A stretch of DNA of 64,000 bases from Pacificoceanicola sp048553275 (GCF_048553275.1 NZ_JBLZMW010000008.1:124001-188000); one strand, 5' to 3'. Shown: positions 24,388 to 33,297, counted from the first letter of the stretch. Made by a program: numbers and translations. Notes: generated from the sequence alone by a model not told the origin.

Positions 24388-24906
24388 ATGATGCTGAGGG
24401 CTCTGGCCTTGGCGGGCGGCGTGAGTGGCGCGGCTGGCCTTTCACAATTTCCCGAGTATTCCCAACAGTATACACAGCGGCTCGGCGGGGCCGTCGATGA
24501 GTTGTCACGGCAGATTGTCCGCTATGAGCGCGATGCGGCGACCGTTGGGCTGACGCTGGACGGGCTGGTAACGCAGCTTGGCACCGAAGGGCCGCTGAGT
24601 TCGGTTCAAGCCGGGAACATCCGCGCCGACATAGCACGCCACGCCCGGTTGCTGGCCGACCTGGACGCGCTCAAGAGCGCCGGGCCGTTCATGCGCGCCA
24701 AGCTCGCCACGCATCTGGGCGATCGAGACGTCGCGCGGCGGGCGTTGCAGACCTTCAAACCCGCGATGCCGGTGACCTTCGAAGGCGCGGTGTTCGCGGG
24801 CACCGGTTTTCTTGCGGGCTGGCTTGGGATCAGCGCGCTGGTCGCGTTTCTGGCCGGCGGTTTTTCGAGCCTGCGGCGATTGCTCACCCCCAGACGCCGG
24901 GTCTGA
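24388..24906 (+). CDS. DUF2937-family membrane protein
   Basis: A 172-residue protein with hydrophobic segments at both ends and a coiled middle. FPEYSQQYTQRLGGAVDEL and a C-terminal helix (GAVFAGTGFLAGWLGISALVAFL) fit the DUF2937 family of uncharacterised inner-membrane proteins. The start is set at the ATG at 24388 with AGGAG 9 nt ahead; a GTG three codons upstream overlaps that site. It follows the zinc-ribbon gene by 85 bp on the same strand and converges on the OmpA-like gene. No function known. Confidence 0.72.
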   Translation: MMLRALALAGGVSGAAGLSQFPEYSQQYTQRLGGAVDELSRQIVRYERDAATVGLTLDGLVTQLGTEGPLSSVQAGNIRADIARHARLLADLDALKSAGPFMRAKLATHLGDRDVARRALQTFKPAMPVTFEGAVFAGTGFLAGWLGISALVAFLAGGFSSLRRLLTPRRRV

Positions 24907-24923
24907 GGCCCGCGCGCACGCCT

Positions 24924-25868
24924 TCATTCCGTTGAAATCAGCACCGCTTCGACGCGGCGGTTTTCCTCGCGCCCCTCGGCGGTCAGATTGCTGGCCACTG
25001 GCGACAGGTATCCGACCCCGTCGGCACCGATCTGTGCCTCAGGAATGCCGTGGCGCGTTTGCAGGTAGCTGACCGCCGAAGCGGCCCGTTTGCGCGACAA
25101 AGCCTGATTGCCCTGCAGCGAGCCGACCGCATCGGTGTGGCCGACGAACAGCACACGCCGCGAGGGGTTCGCCTTGAGATAGGCCGCGATGCTGTCGAGC
25201 GAAGGCACCGCGCCATTCCCAAGCGCCGATGTCCCGGTTTCGAAGATCATGTCATGCAGGATCGCATGGCCCCGCGTTTCCAGACGCGTCACAACATCCT
25301 CGCTCGCGCCATCGCCCCCTGTGCCAGGGACCGGCACCGCGTCCGTGCGGGTTTCGGCCTCTTCGACACCGCCGCCCGCGCGAATGATCTGCAGATAGGC
25401 AGAGGTGGCATCGCGGCTGGCTATCATGGAGACGGCGTCCCCCTCCTCCGCGAGCGCCGAGAGCGCGATGTAATCGGTCAGATCCACGAACATCTGCGGT
25501 GCCGGAAGCACCAGCGTGCCAAAGCGGAAGTCAAAGCCGCCACAGGCCCGCGCCGTGCAGTCGAGCACAATGTCATAGCCGTCCGCGATCAACTGCTCCC
25601 GCAACGGTGCGACAAGCTGAAAAGGTGTGAGACTGGTGGCTTCGATGCGCCAGCTCTGCGCGGTGATCGTGCCTTCGACGCGGCGGGTGGGCACCCCGGC
25701 CTCGCGCTGCCAGACGCCCACGGGAAGATCGTAGGCCCCGGCCTCTTGCGTGAATTCCCGGGTCAACACGGAGCCTTGCGGCAGGGACAGGTCCTGCGCC
25801 ATCGCCCCGCCCGCCAGCAGCGTCAGAAGGGCCGCGAAGTCAGCGCGCCTGAGCGTGGTAATCGTCAT
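24924..25868 (-). CDS. OmpA-family protein with C-terminal peptidoglycan-binding domain
   Basis: A 314-residue exported protein. It has an N-terminal signal peptide (AALLTLLAGGAMAQD) and an unassigned middle domain with one disulfide candidate (DCTARACGGF). The OmpA C-terminal domain lies at about residues 205-314: FETGTSALGNGAVPSL, VLFVGHTDAVGSLQGNQALSRKRA, and the closing GREENRRVEAVL. This domain binds diaminopimelate in peptidoglycan. No beta-barrel is obvious, so it is more likely a periplasmic or outer-membrane-linked tether. Its start overlaps the end of the AhpD-like gene by 29 bp. Confidence 0.88.
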   Translation of the reverse strand: MTITTLRRADFAALLTLLAGGAMAQDLSLPQGSVLTREFTQEAGAYDLPVGVWQREAGVPTRRVEGTITAQSWRIEATSLTPFQLVAPLREQLIADGYDIVLDCTARACGGFDFRFGTLVLPAPQMFVDLTDYIALSALAEEGDAVSMIASRDATSAYLQIIRAGGGVEEAETRTDAVPVPGTGGDGASEDVVTRLETRGHAILHDMIFETGTSALGNGAVPSLDSIAAYLKANPSRRVLFVGHTDAVGSLQGNQALSRKRAASAVSYLQTRHGIPEAQIGADGVGYLSPVASNLTAEGREENRRVEAVLISTE

Positions 25869-26418
25869 TCGGCCGCATATCCGTTGCGCTGGCCACCCGA
25901 TTCGTCATGTTGAAAAAGCCCGCGACATTCGCAATGTCCCAGATATCCCGATCCGAGAACCCGGCATCGCGCAACGCTTCGCGGTCATACTCCATGATTT
26001 CGGCGCTGGCCTTGGTCATCTTTTCCACGAAGTGCAGCATGGCGCGCTGACGGTAATCGAGGTCCGCGACACGCCAGTTCATCACCAGCATCTCGCCCAG
26101 TTTGGGATCGCCCGACAGCTGCCGCACGGCTGCGCCATGGGCGGTCAGGCAGTAGAAGCATTTGTTCACCGACGAGACCACAACGGCGATCATCTCGCGT
26201 TCGAGCTTGCTTAGGCCCGAAGAGGCCAGCATCAGGTCGTTGTAGAGCGCCGTGAAGACGTTCAGCTTGTCGACATCAAATGCGTATGATTTCAGCACGT
26301 TCGGCACCATGCCGAGCTTTTCCTGACAAATGTCGAAATACTTCTGCGTCTCGGCAGGAAGCGGATCGACCATGGGCAGGTCGAGGGCGGTCGGGCTATC
26401 GGTGGTTTGTTTCGTCAC
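25840..26418 (-). CDS. Peroxidase-related AhpD-like protein
   Basis: A 192-residue all-helical protein of the carboxymuconolactone decarboxylase/AhpD superfamily, uncharacterised peroxidase-related group. The redox motif is CFYCLTAHG (Cys-x-x-Cys-x3-His, residues about 88-96), the usual alkylhydroperoxidase proton-relay arrangement. VPNVLKSYAFD and the C-terminal ANVAGFFNMTNRVA are family landmarks. The start codon is a GTG at 26418. It follows the acetyltransferase gene by 5 bp and overlaps the OmpA-like gene by 29 bp, forming an operon. The substrate is unknown. Confidence 0.85.
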   Translation of the reverse strand: MTKQTTDSPTALDLPMVDPLPAETQKYFDICQEKLGMVPNVLKSYAFDVDKLNVFTALYNDLMLASSGLSKLEREMIAVVVSSVNKCFYCLTAHGAAVRQLSGDPKLGEMLVMNWRVADLDYRQRAMLHFVEKMTKASAEIMEYDREALRDAGFSDRDIWDIANVAGFFNMTNRVASATDMRPNDDYHAQAR

Positions 26419-26423
26419 GGGGG

Positions 26424-27203
26424 TCAGCTCTCGTCAGGCTCGGTCAGAATGCGATAGTGGTACTCTCCCACGATCTCCATCCCGAGGGAAGCGTAGAGGG
26501 CGTTTCCGCCGACATTCGCCTTTGTCACCAGAATGGCGAGCCAGTCTGCGCCATTGTCCACCGCCCAGAAGGCAGCGGCGCGCATCATCCATCCCCCCAG
26601 CCCCTTCTTGCGCTGATGCGGCAGGATTTCGAGCCCGTGCAACATGCAGATGCCATCATGGATGGCGCAAAAGGCGGTTCCGCCGGGGCTGTCGGAAACG
26701 CGGCCGAAGACGCCGGTCTTGGGTTGCGCCACGCGGTCCATGATTGCCTGCCGGCGCTCGCCGATGCCGCCGGTTTCCCAGATCTCGCGCATGATGGCGA
26801 GCGGCTCCCAGATGGTGAAGGCCGTGACACGTGGCAGCGGCTGGTCAGTCAGATCCCGGGCCCGGACCGCACGGATCACGGTATGATCGACCGCCTTGTA
26901 GCCGCGGGCTTCAAGCTGCGCATCGAGCGCGGCATCCCCCGGGCGCAGGGTAAAAAGCGGCACCTGCCCCATCAGGCGCATGGCCTTTTCGGCGGCGGAA
27001 ATATCATCCTCCTGCCACGCGCCAATCGCCGAGGCCGCAGAGACGCGCTTGCCCCCGCCCCGCCCTTCACGCAGGAGCCAAGGACCGGCCTCCACCGTCG
27101 CGGCAGCGGGCCAAGTGGCGCTGATCGTTGCAAAAAGCCGATCGTCAGAGGGGCGTTGATCACTCACGCCCTGTTTATGACGCGAGGGCGGGTCACTGTC
27201 CAT
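26424..27203 (-). CDS. GNAT-family N-acetyltransferase
   Basis: A 259-residue protein whose C-terminal half is a GNAT domain, with the acetyl-CoA loop ILPHQRKKGLGGWMMRAA and a terminal ANVGGNALYASLGM segment. The N-terminal half (TISATWPAAATVEAGPWLLREG) is a degenerate second domain, as in tandem GNAT proteins. The ATG at 27203 is used; a GTG twelve codons later is possible. It lies 21 bp after the CinA-like gene. The substrate is unknown. Confidence 0.78.
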   Translation of the reverse strand: MDSDPPSRHKQGVSDQRPSDDRLFATISATWPAAATVEAGPWLLREGRGGGKRVSAASAIGAWQEDDISAAEKAMRLMGQVPLFTLRPGDAALDAQLEARGYKAVDHTVIRAVRARDLTDQPLPRVTAFTIWEPLAIMREIWETGGIGERRQAIMDRVAQPKTGVFGRVSDSPGGTAFCAIHDGICMLHGLEILPHQRKKGLGGWMMRAAAFWAVDNGADWLAILVTKANVGGNALYASLGMEIVGEYHYRILTEPDES

Positions 27204-27224
27204 CGCCTGAATGCCGCGACCGCC

Positions 27225-27947
27225 TCACTCGGGGAAAAGCGTGGCAAGCTCCGCCATGGCGCAGTCGACCTGCGCGCCATCGTGGCCCCGGACCACCACA
27301 TTGGCACCATAGACCCCGTCGCGCTGGAACGGGTAGGAACCGAAGGACAGCTCCGGGTGGCGCTGCGCCAGCGCACCAAGCGGTTCGGCAATCTCGCCTT
27401 CCCCGCGATAGATGCGCAGGGACTGGCTCAAAAGCGGAGCACCGCCGGTGATCCTGGGTAGAAGGCTCGCCACCATGGCCTGAAACACTGACGGGACACC
27501 CGCCATGACATGCACGTTTTCCATCGAAAACCCCGGCGCGATGCTCACCGGGTTGTCGATCAGGACCGCGCCATCGGGAATACGCGCCATGCGCTGGCGG
27601 GCAGCGTTGAAATCGGCCCCCTGCCGCTCGTAATGCGCGGCAAGCAAGGCGCGCGCGTCTTCGCGTACGTCGATATGGGCGCCAAAGGCCTCGGCAACGC
27701 AATCCGCAGTGATGTCGTCATGGGTCGGCCCGATGCCGCCGCTGGTCACCACCACGTCAAACGCCGCGCGCAGCGCATTCAGCGCGCTGACAATTGCCGG
27801 ACGGTCATCGCTGACCACGCGCACCTCCTGGAGATCCACCCCATGCTTGGTGAATTCCTGCGCGAGGAAGTGCATGTTGGCATCGCGGGTGCGGCCCGAG
27901 AGGATCTCGTCTCCGATGACCAGCATTGCGGCGGTGGGGTTGGGCAT
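27225..27947 (-). CDS. CinA-like molybdopterin-binding domain protein
   Basis: A 240-residue protein consisting of the MoCF/CinA N-terminal domain only, with VIGDEILSGRTRD, SGGIGPTHDDIT (the molybdopterin-binding loop) and NPVSIAPGF. It lacks the C-terminal deamidase domain of full CinA, so nicotinamide mononucleotide deamidation is not expected from this protein alone. Standalone forms are common and may act as pyrophosphatase-like proteins. The ATG at 27947 is used; the frame extends another 176 codons upstream, but only as antisense of sfsA. It is divergent from sfsA. Confidence 0.85.
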   Translation of the reverse strand: MPNPTAAMLVIGDEILSGRTRDANMHFLAQEFTKHGVDLQEVRVVSDDRPAIVSALNALRAAFDVVVTSGGIGPTHDDITADCVAEAFGAHIDVREDARALLAAHYERQGADFNAARQRMARIPDGAVLIDNPVSIAPGFSMENVHVMAGVPSVFQAMVASLLPRITGGAPLLSQSLRIYRGEGEIAEPLGALAQRHPELSFGSYPFQRDGVYGANVVVRGHDGAQVDCAMAELATLFPE

Positions 27948-27995
27948 GATGCGGCTCTCCTTGCGCGGGGTTTGGGCACGGTATAGCTCTCTACC

Positions 27996-28700
27996 ATGCG
28001 CTTTCAAACCGATCTCATCCCCGCAACGCTGATCCGGCGCTACAAACGCTTCCTCGCCGATTGCCGTCTCGAAGATGGCCGAGATGTCACCGCCCATGTG
28101 GCCAATCCCGGCTCGATGCTTGGATTGAAGGACGAGGGGCTGCGTATCTGGCTGGAGCCGAACGACGATCCGAAGAAAAAGCTGAAATATGCCTGGCGGC
28201 TGGTCGAACATGCAGACGGCCATTTCACCGGCGTCGATACCGGCGTGCCGAACAGAATGCTGAAAGCCGCGCTGATGGCCGGGGCGGTGCCGGGACTGGA
28301 CGATTATGATCTTGTGCGGCCCGAGGTGAAATACGGAGAGAATTCGCGGATCGACTTCCTGCTGACCGGCGAGCGGCGGCGGAATGCCTATGTCGAGGTG
28401 AAATCGGTGACGCTGTCGCGCCGCCCCGGCCTCGCCGAATTCCCCGACAGCGTCACAGCCCGGGGCACCAGGCACCTTGGCGAGCTTGCAAACATGGCCG
28501 ACGCAGGCCGCCGCGCGGTCATGCTCTACCTCGTACAGCGCACGGATTGCGCAAGCGTGACCCTCGCGGCGGACATCGACCCGGCCTACGCCGCCGCCTG
28601 CACCGAAGCCCGCGAGAGGGGCGTCGAAATCCTTTGCTTCGACTGCAGGATCACCCCCGGCGGCGTCACACTCGGCCGGTCGCTGCCCTTCGAGGCATAA
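27996..28700 (+). CDS. sfsA: SfsA-family DNA-binding protein/nuclease
   Basis: A 234-residue protein with the SfsA landmarks ANPGSMLGL, VDTGVPNRML, GENSRIDFLL and VEVKSVTL. The D-x-E-x-K arrangement is the restriction-enzyme-like catalytic core. SfsA was named for sugar fermentation stimulation in E. coli; recent work treats it as a nuclease. The start at 27996 leaves 48 bp to the divergent CinA-like gene. The stop codon is embedded in the A-run of the convergent terminator for the pyrophosphatase gene. Confidence 0.93.
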   Translation: MRFQTDLIPATLIRRYKRFLADCRLEDGRDVTAHVANPGSMLGLKDEGLRIWLEPNDDPKKKLKYAWRLVEHADGHFTGVDTGVPNRMLKAALMAGAVPGLDDYDLVRPEVKYGENSRIDFLLTGERRRNAYVEVKSVTLSRRPGLAEFPDSVTARGTRHLGELANMADAGRRAVMLYLVQRTDCASVTLAADIDPAYAAACTEARERGVEILCFDCRITPGGVTLGRSLPFEA

Positions 28701-28730
28701 AAAAGGGGCCCCGCCAAAGCGAAAGCCCCT
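28699..28730 (-). terminator. Terminator for the pyrophosphatase gene, overlapping the sfsA stop
   Basis: On the minus strand the stem AGGGGC / GCCCCT is followed by six to seven T residues (A-run 28699-28704). It lies about 60 bp after the ppaC stop, with a palindromic repeat in between. The stem also follows the sfsA stop on the plus strand, without a T-run. Confidence 0.5.
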
Positions 28731-28731
28731 G

Positions 28732-28785
28732 CTTCTTCTTTGTCCAAATATCCGCGGGGGTCCGGGGGTGGCAGCCCCCGGTCCG
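28732..28785. repeat. Dispersed palindromic intergenic repeat, copy 2
   Basis: Layout: TTCTTCTTTGTCCAAATATCC, then GCGGGGGT, then a hairpin CCGGGGG / CCCCCGG. It matches the layout at 17953 and 36775. It sits between convergent sfsA and ppaC, and its stem may help end ppaC transcription. Confidence 0.6.
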
Positions 28786-28788
28786 GCC

Positions 28789-29709
28789 TCAGACCTTGAG
28801 ATTCGGGATGATCTGCTTCTTGCGGCTCATGATACCGGGCAGCACCACGGTGTCGCCGGAAACCGTCGCGCCAAAGCTCTTCTCGGCTACGCCCTTCACC
28901 AGATCGTTCGGCACCAGCAGCGTCGCCTCTTCGCGGATGATGTCCACGACAAAGAGCAGAACCTCATCGACGCCATCCTCTGCGGCAACCGTCTTGAAGC
29001 TCTCCATCAGGCTGTCCTTGCGGTCCAGCGGGATCGACGGCGCGGTGGTTTCCAGAACGGAGACGCGGAACTTGGTTCCATCCACTTCGTACTCCTTGGA
29101 GTCCATGCGGATCAGCTCGGCGTCGGAGAAGGCGGAAACATCTGACTTGGCCGCGAACAGCTCGGCAGCATAGTCAGAGATCGACACGCCAAGGTCAGCG
29201 GCCAGTTTCTCGGCCACGGCCTTGTCGTGCGCGGTGGTGGTCGGCGAGCGGAATTCCAGCGTGTCGGACAGGATGCAGGACAGCGCCGCGCCCTTGATCG
29301 CGTCGGGCATTTTTGCCGCGTCATCGCCCATCAGGTCGATCATGATCGTCGCCGTGCAGGCCAGCGGGCGCACCGTGATGTCGATCGGACCTTTGGTTTC
29401 CAGACCACCCACCAGCTTGTGGTGGTCAATGATGGCGCGAATGTCCGCAGAATTGATCGAGGCGGGCAGCTCGGCCGGGTTGTTGGTGTCAACGATAACA
29501 ACCGGCGCGTCCGCTTCGACGTCGGAGATGATTTCCGGCTTGTCGAGTTTCCAGCGCTCAAGCACGAAGGCCGCTTCGGTGTTCGGCTCGCCCAGCAGGA
29601 CGGGTTTGGCCGCCTCGCCCTTGATTTCATTGAGATACCAGGCCCAGATGAGCGGGCTGCCGGTGCTGTCGGTGTCGGGGCTCTTGTGGCCGAAAACCTG
29701 CGTGGTCAT
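28789..29709 (-). CDS. ppaC: Manganese-dependent inorganic pyrophosphatase (family II)
   Basis: A 306-residue DHH-superfamily pyrophosphatase that hydrolyses PPi to phosphate. Metal-binding motifs are FGHKSPDTDST at the N-terminus, VDTNNPAEL, and the DHH box IRAIIDHHKLVGG. The family II C-terminal signature SRKKQIIPNL is intact. The length is typical for forms without CBS domains. It is monocistronic, with an upstream region of 137 bp after alkB and a terminator downstream. Family I pyrophosphatase is more common overall, but family II is known in Rhodobacteraceae. Confidence 0.95.
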   Translation of the reverse strand: MTTQVFGHKSPDTDSTGSPLIWAWYLNEIKGEAAKPVLLGEPNTEAAFVLERWKLDKPEIISDVEADAPVVIVDTNNPAELPASINSADIRAIIDHHKLVGGLETKGPIDITVRPLACTATIMIDLMGDDAAKMPDAIKGAALSCILSDTLEFRSPTTTAHDKAVAEKLAADLGVSISDYAAELFAAKSDVSAFSDAELIRMDSKEYEVDGTKFRVSVLETTAPSIPLDRKDSLMESFKTVAAEDGVDEVLLFVVDIIREEATLLVPNDLVKGVAEKSFGATVSGDTVVLPGIMSRKKQIIPNLKV

Positions 29710-29846
29710 TGGGAATCCTCACGTCAATATGGGTGTTTTGACGCCCCTTTACCTGCACGCGTTCGATATGTCACCCCGCCACGGACAAGGTGCGACCTTC
29801 GTTCAGCCCCCGGCACAGCCGCTTGGCAAGGTCAGCTCACGCGCCC

Positions 29847-30980
29847 TCATCGCGGCAGAGGCGTGCGCGCTTTGTTATAGTCCGACCAGTCGGTAATTTC
29901 GGGGTAGTAGCGTTTGCGCCATGCCCGGACCTTCGGGTTCATAATACGCCGCCAAAGCGGCGGGATCATCGCCAGGATCGCCATGAGCGGATAGCCGTAG
30001 GGCAGCTGCGGCGCCTCGGCTTCCGCGTAGTTCTGCAACAGAGGAAAGCGTCGGTCGGGCTTGTAGTGGTGATCGGAGTGGCGTTGAAGATTGATCATCA
30101 GCCAGTTTGTCGCCTTGTGCGCGGCGTTCCACGAATGGCGCGGCAGGACATGTTCGTATTTTCCCTCGCCCAGATGTTTGCGCGTCAGCCCGTAGTGTTC
30201 GACATAGTTGACGACTTCAAGCTGCCAGATCGCCACCCCCGCCTGCAGCACAAAGAGCAACACCCCGCCCCATCCGCCCAGCAGGCCCGCAAGCGCCAGC
30301 ATCGCCCCCTGCAGGCCCCAATACCGCCAGAACGGATTGCCGAGGTCATGCCAGGGCCGCCCCTTGCGGGCCAGCATGTCGCGCTCCGCCTTGAAGGAGG
30401 ACAGCAGGCTCTGGCGCAGCACACGCGGGTAGAACCGATGGAAGCCTTCGTTGTACCGCGCCGTCACCGGGTCGCGCGGCGTGCCGACATAGCGGTGATG
30501 CACCAGCAGGTGTTCGGAACGGAAATGTGAATAGAGCACCATGGCCAGCAGAATATCCCCCAGCCAGCGCTCACGCGCATTGCGTTGGTGCAGCAGCTCA
30601 TGGGCGTAGACGATGCCAACCGTCCCGGTCATCACGCCGGTGCCAAAGAACACTCCGACCTTCTCCAGCGTATCGAGATGCTGCGCGCCGCTGACGTAGG
30701 CGATAAGGCCAAAGAGCGTGACACACTGTATCGGCACCCAGATTTGCGTGAGCAATTTGTACCAGTAGAGGTGCTCCTCACCGGTTTCCGGATCGGCATT
30801 TTCCGTATTCAGCCCGACAAGGATGTCGATGGCAGAAAACAGATACCAAGTGCACAGCGGTGTAAGCAGGATCCAGAGCCCGCCCTTCACCGCCCCGATC
30901 CAGACCAGAGGGATCAGGACAAAGGACAAGAAGAACGGCATGGCGGAGGTGGCCTTGCCAAGAGTCTGCGCGGGGATCAT
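29847..30980 (-). CDS. alkB: AlkB-type alkane 1-monooxygenase
   Basis: A 377-residue integral membrane diiron hydroxylase with about six helices. All histidine boxes are present: HELLHQRN (residues about 127-134), HLLVHHRYVG (about 157-166) and LQRHSDHHYKP (about 300-310), plus the AlkB-specific NYVEHYGL. These enzymes oxidise terminal methyl groups of medium-chain alkanes using rubredoxin. No rubredoxin, rubredoxin reductase or alcohol dehydrogenase gene is adjacent. The electron donors must therefore be elsewhere, or the true substrate may differ, for example a lipid. Confidence 0.9.
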   Translation of the reverse strand: MIPAQTLGKATSAMPFFLSFVLIPLVWIGAVKGGLWILLTPLCTWYLFSAIDILVGLNTENADPETGEEHLYWYKLLTQIWVPIQCVTLFGLIAYVSGAQHLDTLEKVGVFFGTGVMTGTVGIVYAHELLHQRNARERWLGDILLAMVLYSHFRSEHLLVHHRYVGTPRDPVTARYNEGFHRFYPRVLRQSLLSSFKAERDMLARKGRPWHDLGNPFWRYWGLQGAMLALAGLLGGWGGVLLFVLQAGVAIWQLEVVNYVEHYGLTRKHLGEGKYEHVLPRHSWNAAHKATNWLMINLQRHSDHHYKPDRRFPLLQNYAEAEAPQLPYGYPLMAILAMIPPLWRRIMNPKVRAWRKRYYPEITDWSDYNKARTPLPR

Positions 30981-31106
30981 GCTCGGCTCCGGTTTTGACG
31001 CGCAGTATATCCCCGGATTGTGGCCGGAAGAAGAGGTCGCACCGCCGCAGGAGGCAGCAGCGGTTTTCCCTGTCGTCGATCGGCGGGGAGACGCGGGCCT
31101 CGTGCG

Positions 31107-32372
31107 TCAGCTCCGCCCCTTCCACGGCACCAGCGCCTTCTCGGCAAGTCGCATCAGGATGTCGATGCCAAAGCCGATGATGCCGATCAGGATGATCCCC
31201 ATGATGACGATGTCCGTCTGCTGGAACTTGGACGCGACCATGATCATCATGCCCGCCCCCTTCTCGGCAGCGACAAGTTCGGCCGCCACGACGGTGCCCC
31301 AGCAAACCCCCATGGCCACCCGCGCGCCAGTGAAGATCTCCGGCAGCGAGTTCGGCACGATGACATGGCGCATGATCTGCACCTTGCTCGCGCCAAGGGA
31401 GTAAGCCGCGTGGACCTTGGAGATATTGACCCCGGAGACCCCGGCGCGGGCCGAAATGGCCATGATCCAGAGCGCGGCGAGGAACAGCAAAATGATCTTT
31501 CCAGGCTCCCCGATGCCCGCCCAGATGATGACCAGCGGGATCAGCGCCAACGGCGGCACCGGGCGCATGAATTCCACGATCGGATCAAACCAGCCGCGGA
31601 ACCAGTTGGACAGCCCCATGGCATAGCCCAGCGGAATGCCGACCAGAGCGCCAAGGACAAAGCCCACGACCACGCGGAACAGCGAATAGCCCAGATGCTC
31701 CAGGAGGGTGCTGCCGCGATAGCCTTCCTTCGCGATTTCGACCAGCCGCGAGAACACCGCCTCCGGCGCGGGCAGCCAGATCGGCTCCATCTGCCAGCCC
31801 TTGGCCGGTTCGAAATTCAGCGTGCCTTTCGGGCTCATGCCGACGCGGCCAAACTCCGTTTCAACCGAGCCGCCGGGTTCGATCGGTGTGCCGTTGATGG
31901 CGGTGACCACGTGGCCCTGATCGCGGCCATAGTCGTCATTGCGGTCCACGCGAATCAGCCCCGAGCGCCACGCGCCGACGGTGTCGCTGTCGTTCTTGGC
32001 CCAGCCATTGCCCGGCGTCACCGCTGGCGCCTCGACGTCGTTGCCGACCTCGAAGACCAGCACCGTCACCTCCGCATCGTCCGGCGCCACGCCGTCGGCC
32101 TCTGCGGTATAGGTGAACGTCGCTTTACCAATGAAAGGCCCCGGCGCATGCAGGAAGGACGGGAGCAACGTGGATCCGGTAAAGGCGCCCCAGAGCAGGA
32201 AAATCGCCAGTATGGACACCACGGATGCGATCCGGTTCGGGGTCACGGCGCTCTCGTCGCCGAAGGTCACGGTCTTGAGCGATGTATAGTCGCGCACCGT
32301 CTTGTGCGCGGCAAATTTCACGATGAAGAAGGCCGCCATGAAAATGGCGACATAGATCAGAAGGACGATCAT
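31107..32372 (-). CDS. tauC: Taurine-type ABC transporter permease with an N-terminal extension
   Basis: A 421-residue permease of the SsuC/TauC/NrtB group. The C-terminal 240 residues hold the normal helices and the coupling motif ARAGVSGVNISKVHAAYSLGASK. The first 170 residues are extra: two hydrophobic helices, then an acidic, beta-rich extracytoplasmic domain containing EVTVLVFEVGNDVEAPA and HVVTAINGTPIEPGG. The usual family length is near 280. The start overlaps the stop of the ATPase gene (4 nt), so the extension is inside the operon frame and not a start error. Taurine specificity is inferred from the neighbouring tpa. Confidence 0.8.
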   Translation of the reverse strand: MIVLLIYVAIFMAAFFIVKFAAHKTVRDYTSLKTVTFGDESAVTPNRIASVVSILAIFLLWGAFTGSTLLPSFLHAPGPFIGKATFTYTAEADGVAPDDAEVTVLVFEVGNDVEAPAVTPGNGWAKNDSDTVGAWRSGLIRVDRNDDYGRDQGHVVTAINGTPIEPGGSVETEFGRVGMSPKGTLNFEPAKGWQMEPIWLPAPEAVFSRLVEIAKEGYRGSTLLEHLGYSLFRVVVGFVLGALVGIPLGYAMGLSNWFRGWFDPIVEFMRPVPPLALIPLVIIWAGIGEPGKIILLFLAALWIMAISARAGVSGVNISKVHAAYSLGASKVQIMRHVIVPNSLPEIFTGARVAMGVCWGTVVAAELVAAEKGAGMMIMVASKFQQTDIVIMGIILIGIIGFGIDILMRLAEKALVPWKGRS

Positions 32373-33181
32373 GCGCTCTCCTCCGTGCGACCCATGATTT
32401 CTTCTTCCATGTCCCAGATCATGCCGAGAATTTCCTCGCGCCTTGGCCCGAACTCGGGGTGTTTCTTGACCTCGCGCAGATCGGCGTTCACCCCCAGATC
32501 GGCGAAAGGCAGACGATATTCGGTGTGAATGCGCCCGGGACGGGGGGCCATGACGATCAGCCGCTCCCCCAGCAGCAGGGCCTCTTCGACGGAATGGGTG
32601 ATCAGGATGATGGTCTTGCCGGTCTCTTTCCAGAGCTTGAGAACAAGGCTTTGCATCTTCTCGCGGGTCAGCGCGTCCAGCGCGCCCAGCGGCTCGTCCA
32701 TCAAGATCACGTCGGGCTCATTGGCAAGGCAGCGGGCCAGCGCCACGCGCTGCTGCATGCCGCCCGACAGCTCATAAACCGCCTTTTCCTTGAAATCCTT
32801 CAGCCCGACCACGTCGAGCAGGTGATCCACATGGCTGCCCCAGTCGCTTTCCCGGCGGCCCGCCATGCGGGGACCGAAACTGACATTGGCGCGGACGTCC
32901 ATCCATTCGAAAAGAGCGCCCTGCTGGAACACCATGCCGCGCTCCGCGTCCGGGCCGTTGACCGGGTGCCCCTTGAGGGAGATCCGGCCCTCTGTAGGCG
33001 CCAGAAACCCGGCGATGATGTTCAAAAGCGTGGTCTTGCCGCAGCCGGACGGGCCGAGAACGCTCAGCAATTCGCCTTGCTGGATGTCGATGGAGACGTC
33101 CTTGAGCGCTTGTACCGATGTGCCGTTCGGCAGGTCGAAGCGCATGGACAGATTTTGTATGGAAAGGCCCGTTTCGGTCAA
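32369..33181 (-). CDS. tauB: Taurine-type ABC transporter ATPase
   Basis: A 270-residue ABC ATPase of the nitrate/sulfonate/taurine group. Walker A is LGPSGCGKTT, the signature LSGGMQQRVALARCL, Walker B VILMDEPLGALD, and the switch histidine ILITHSVEEALLL. It lies between the substrate-binding protein gene and the permease (4-nt overlap). It is separated from tauA by 116 bp that contain a strong hairpin. It powers import of taurine or a related sulfonate, inferred from the divergent aminotransferase gene. Confidence 0.85.
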   Translation of the reverse strand: MTETGLSIQNLSMRFDLPNGTSVQALKDVSIDIQQGELLSVLGPSGCGKTTLLNIIAGFLAPTEGRISLKGHPVNGPDAERGMVFQQGALFEWMDVRANVSFGPRMAGRRESDWGSHVDHLLDVVGLKDFKEKAVYELSGGMQQRVALARCLANEPDVILMDEPLGALDALTREKMQSLVLKLWKETGKTIILITHSVEEALLLGERLIVMAPRPGRIHTEYRLPFADLGVNADLREVKKHPEFGPRREEILGMIWDMEEEIMGRTEESA

Positions 33182-33234
33182 GACAACCCCTCTTTTGTGT
33201 CCTCAAGGTCCCACCCCGCGAGGCGGCCAAAAGC

Positions 33235-33266
33235 CGTCGACGGCCGGTGCCCGGTCCGTCGACGGG
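33235..33266. other. Hairpin between tauA and tauB
   Basis: The palindrome CCGTCGACGG occurs at 33235 and again at 33257, giving a stem of at least 10 bp around a 12-nt loop. Each copy is itself self-complementary. Placed between the binding-protein gene and the ATPase gene, it may protect the tauA mRNA 3' end and raise binding-protein output. No T-run is present. Confidence 0.55.
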
Positions 33267-33297
33267 ATTGCGCGGCCCGATCAGGCCGCACGGGCGC

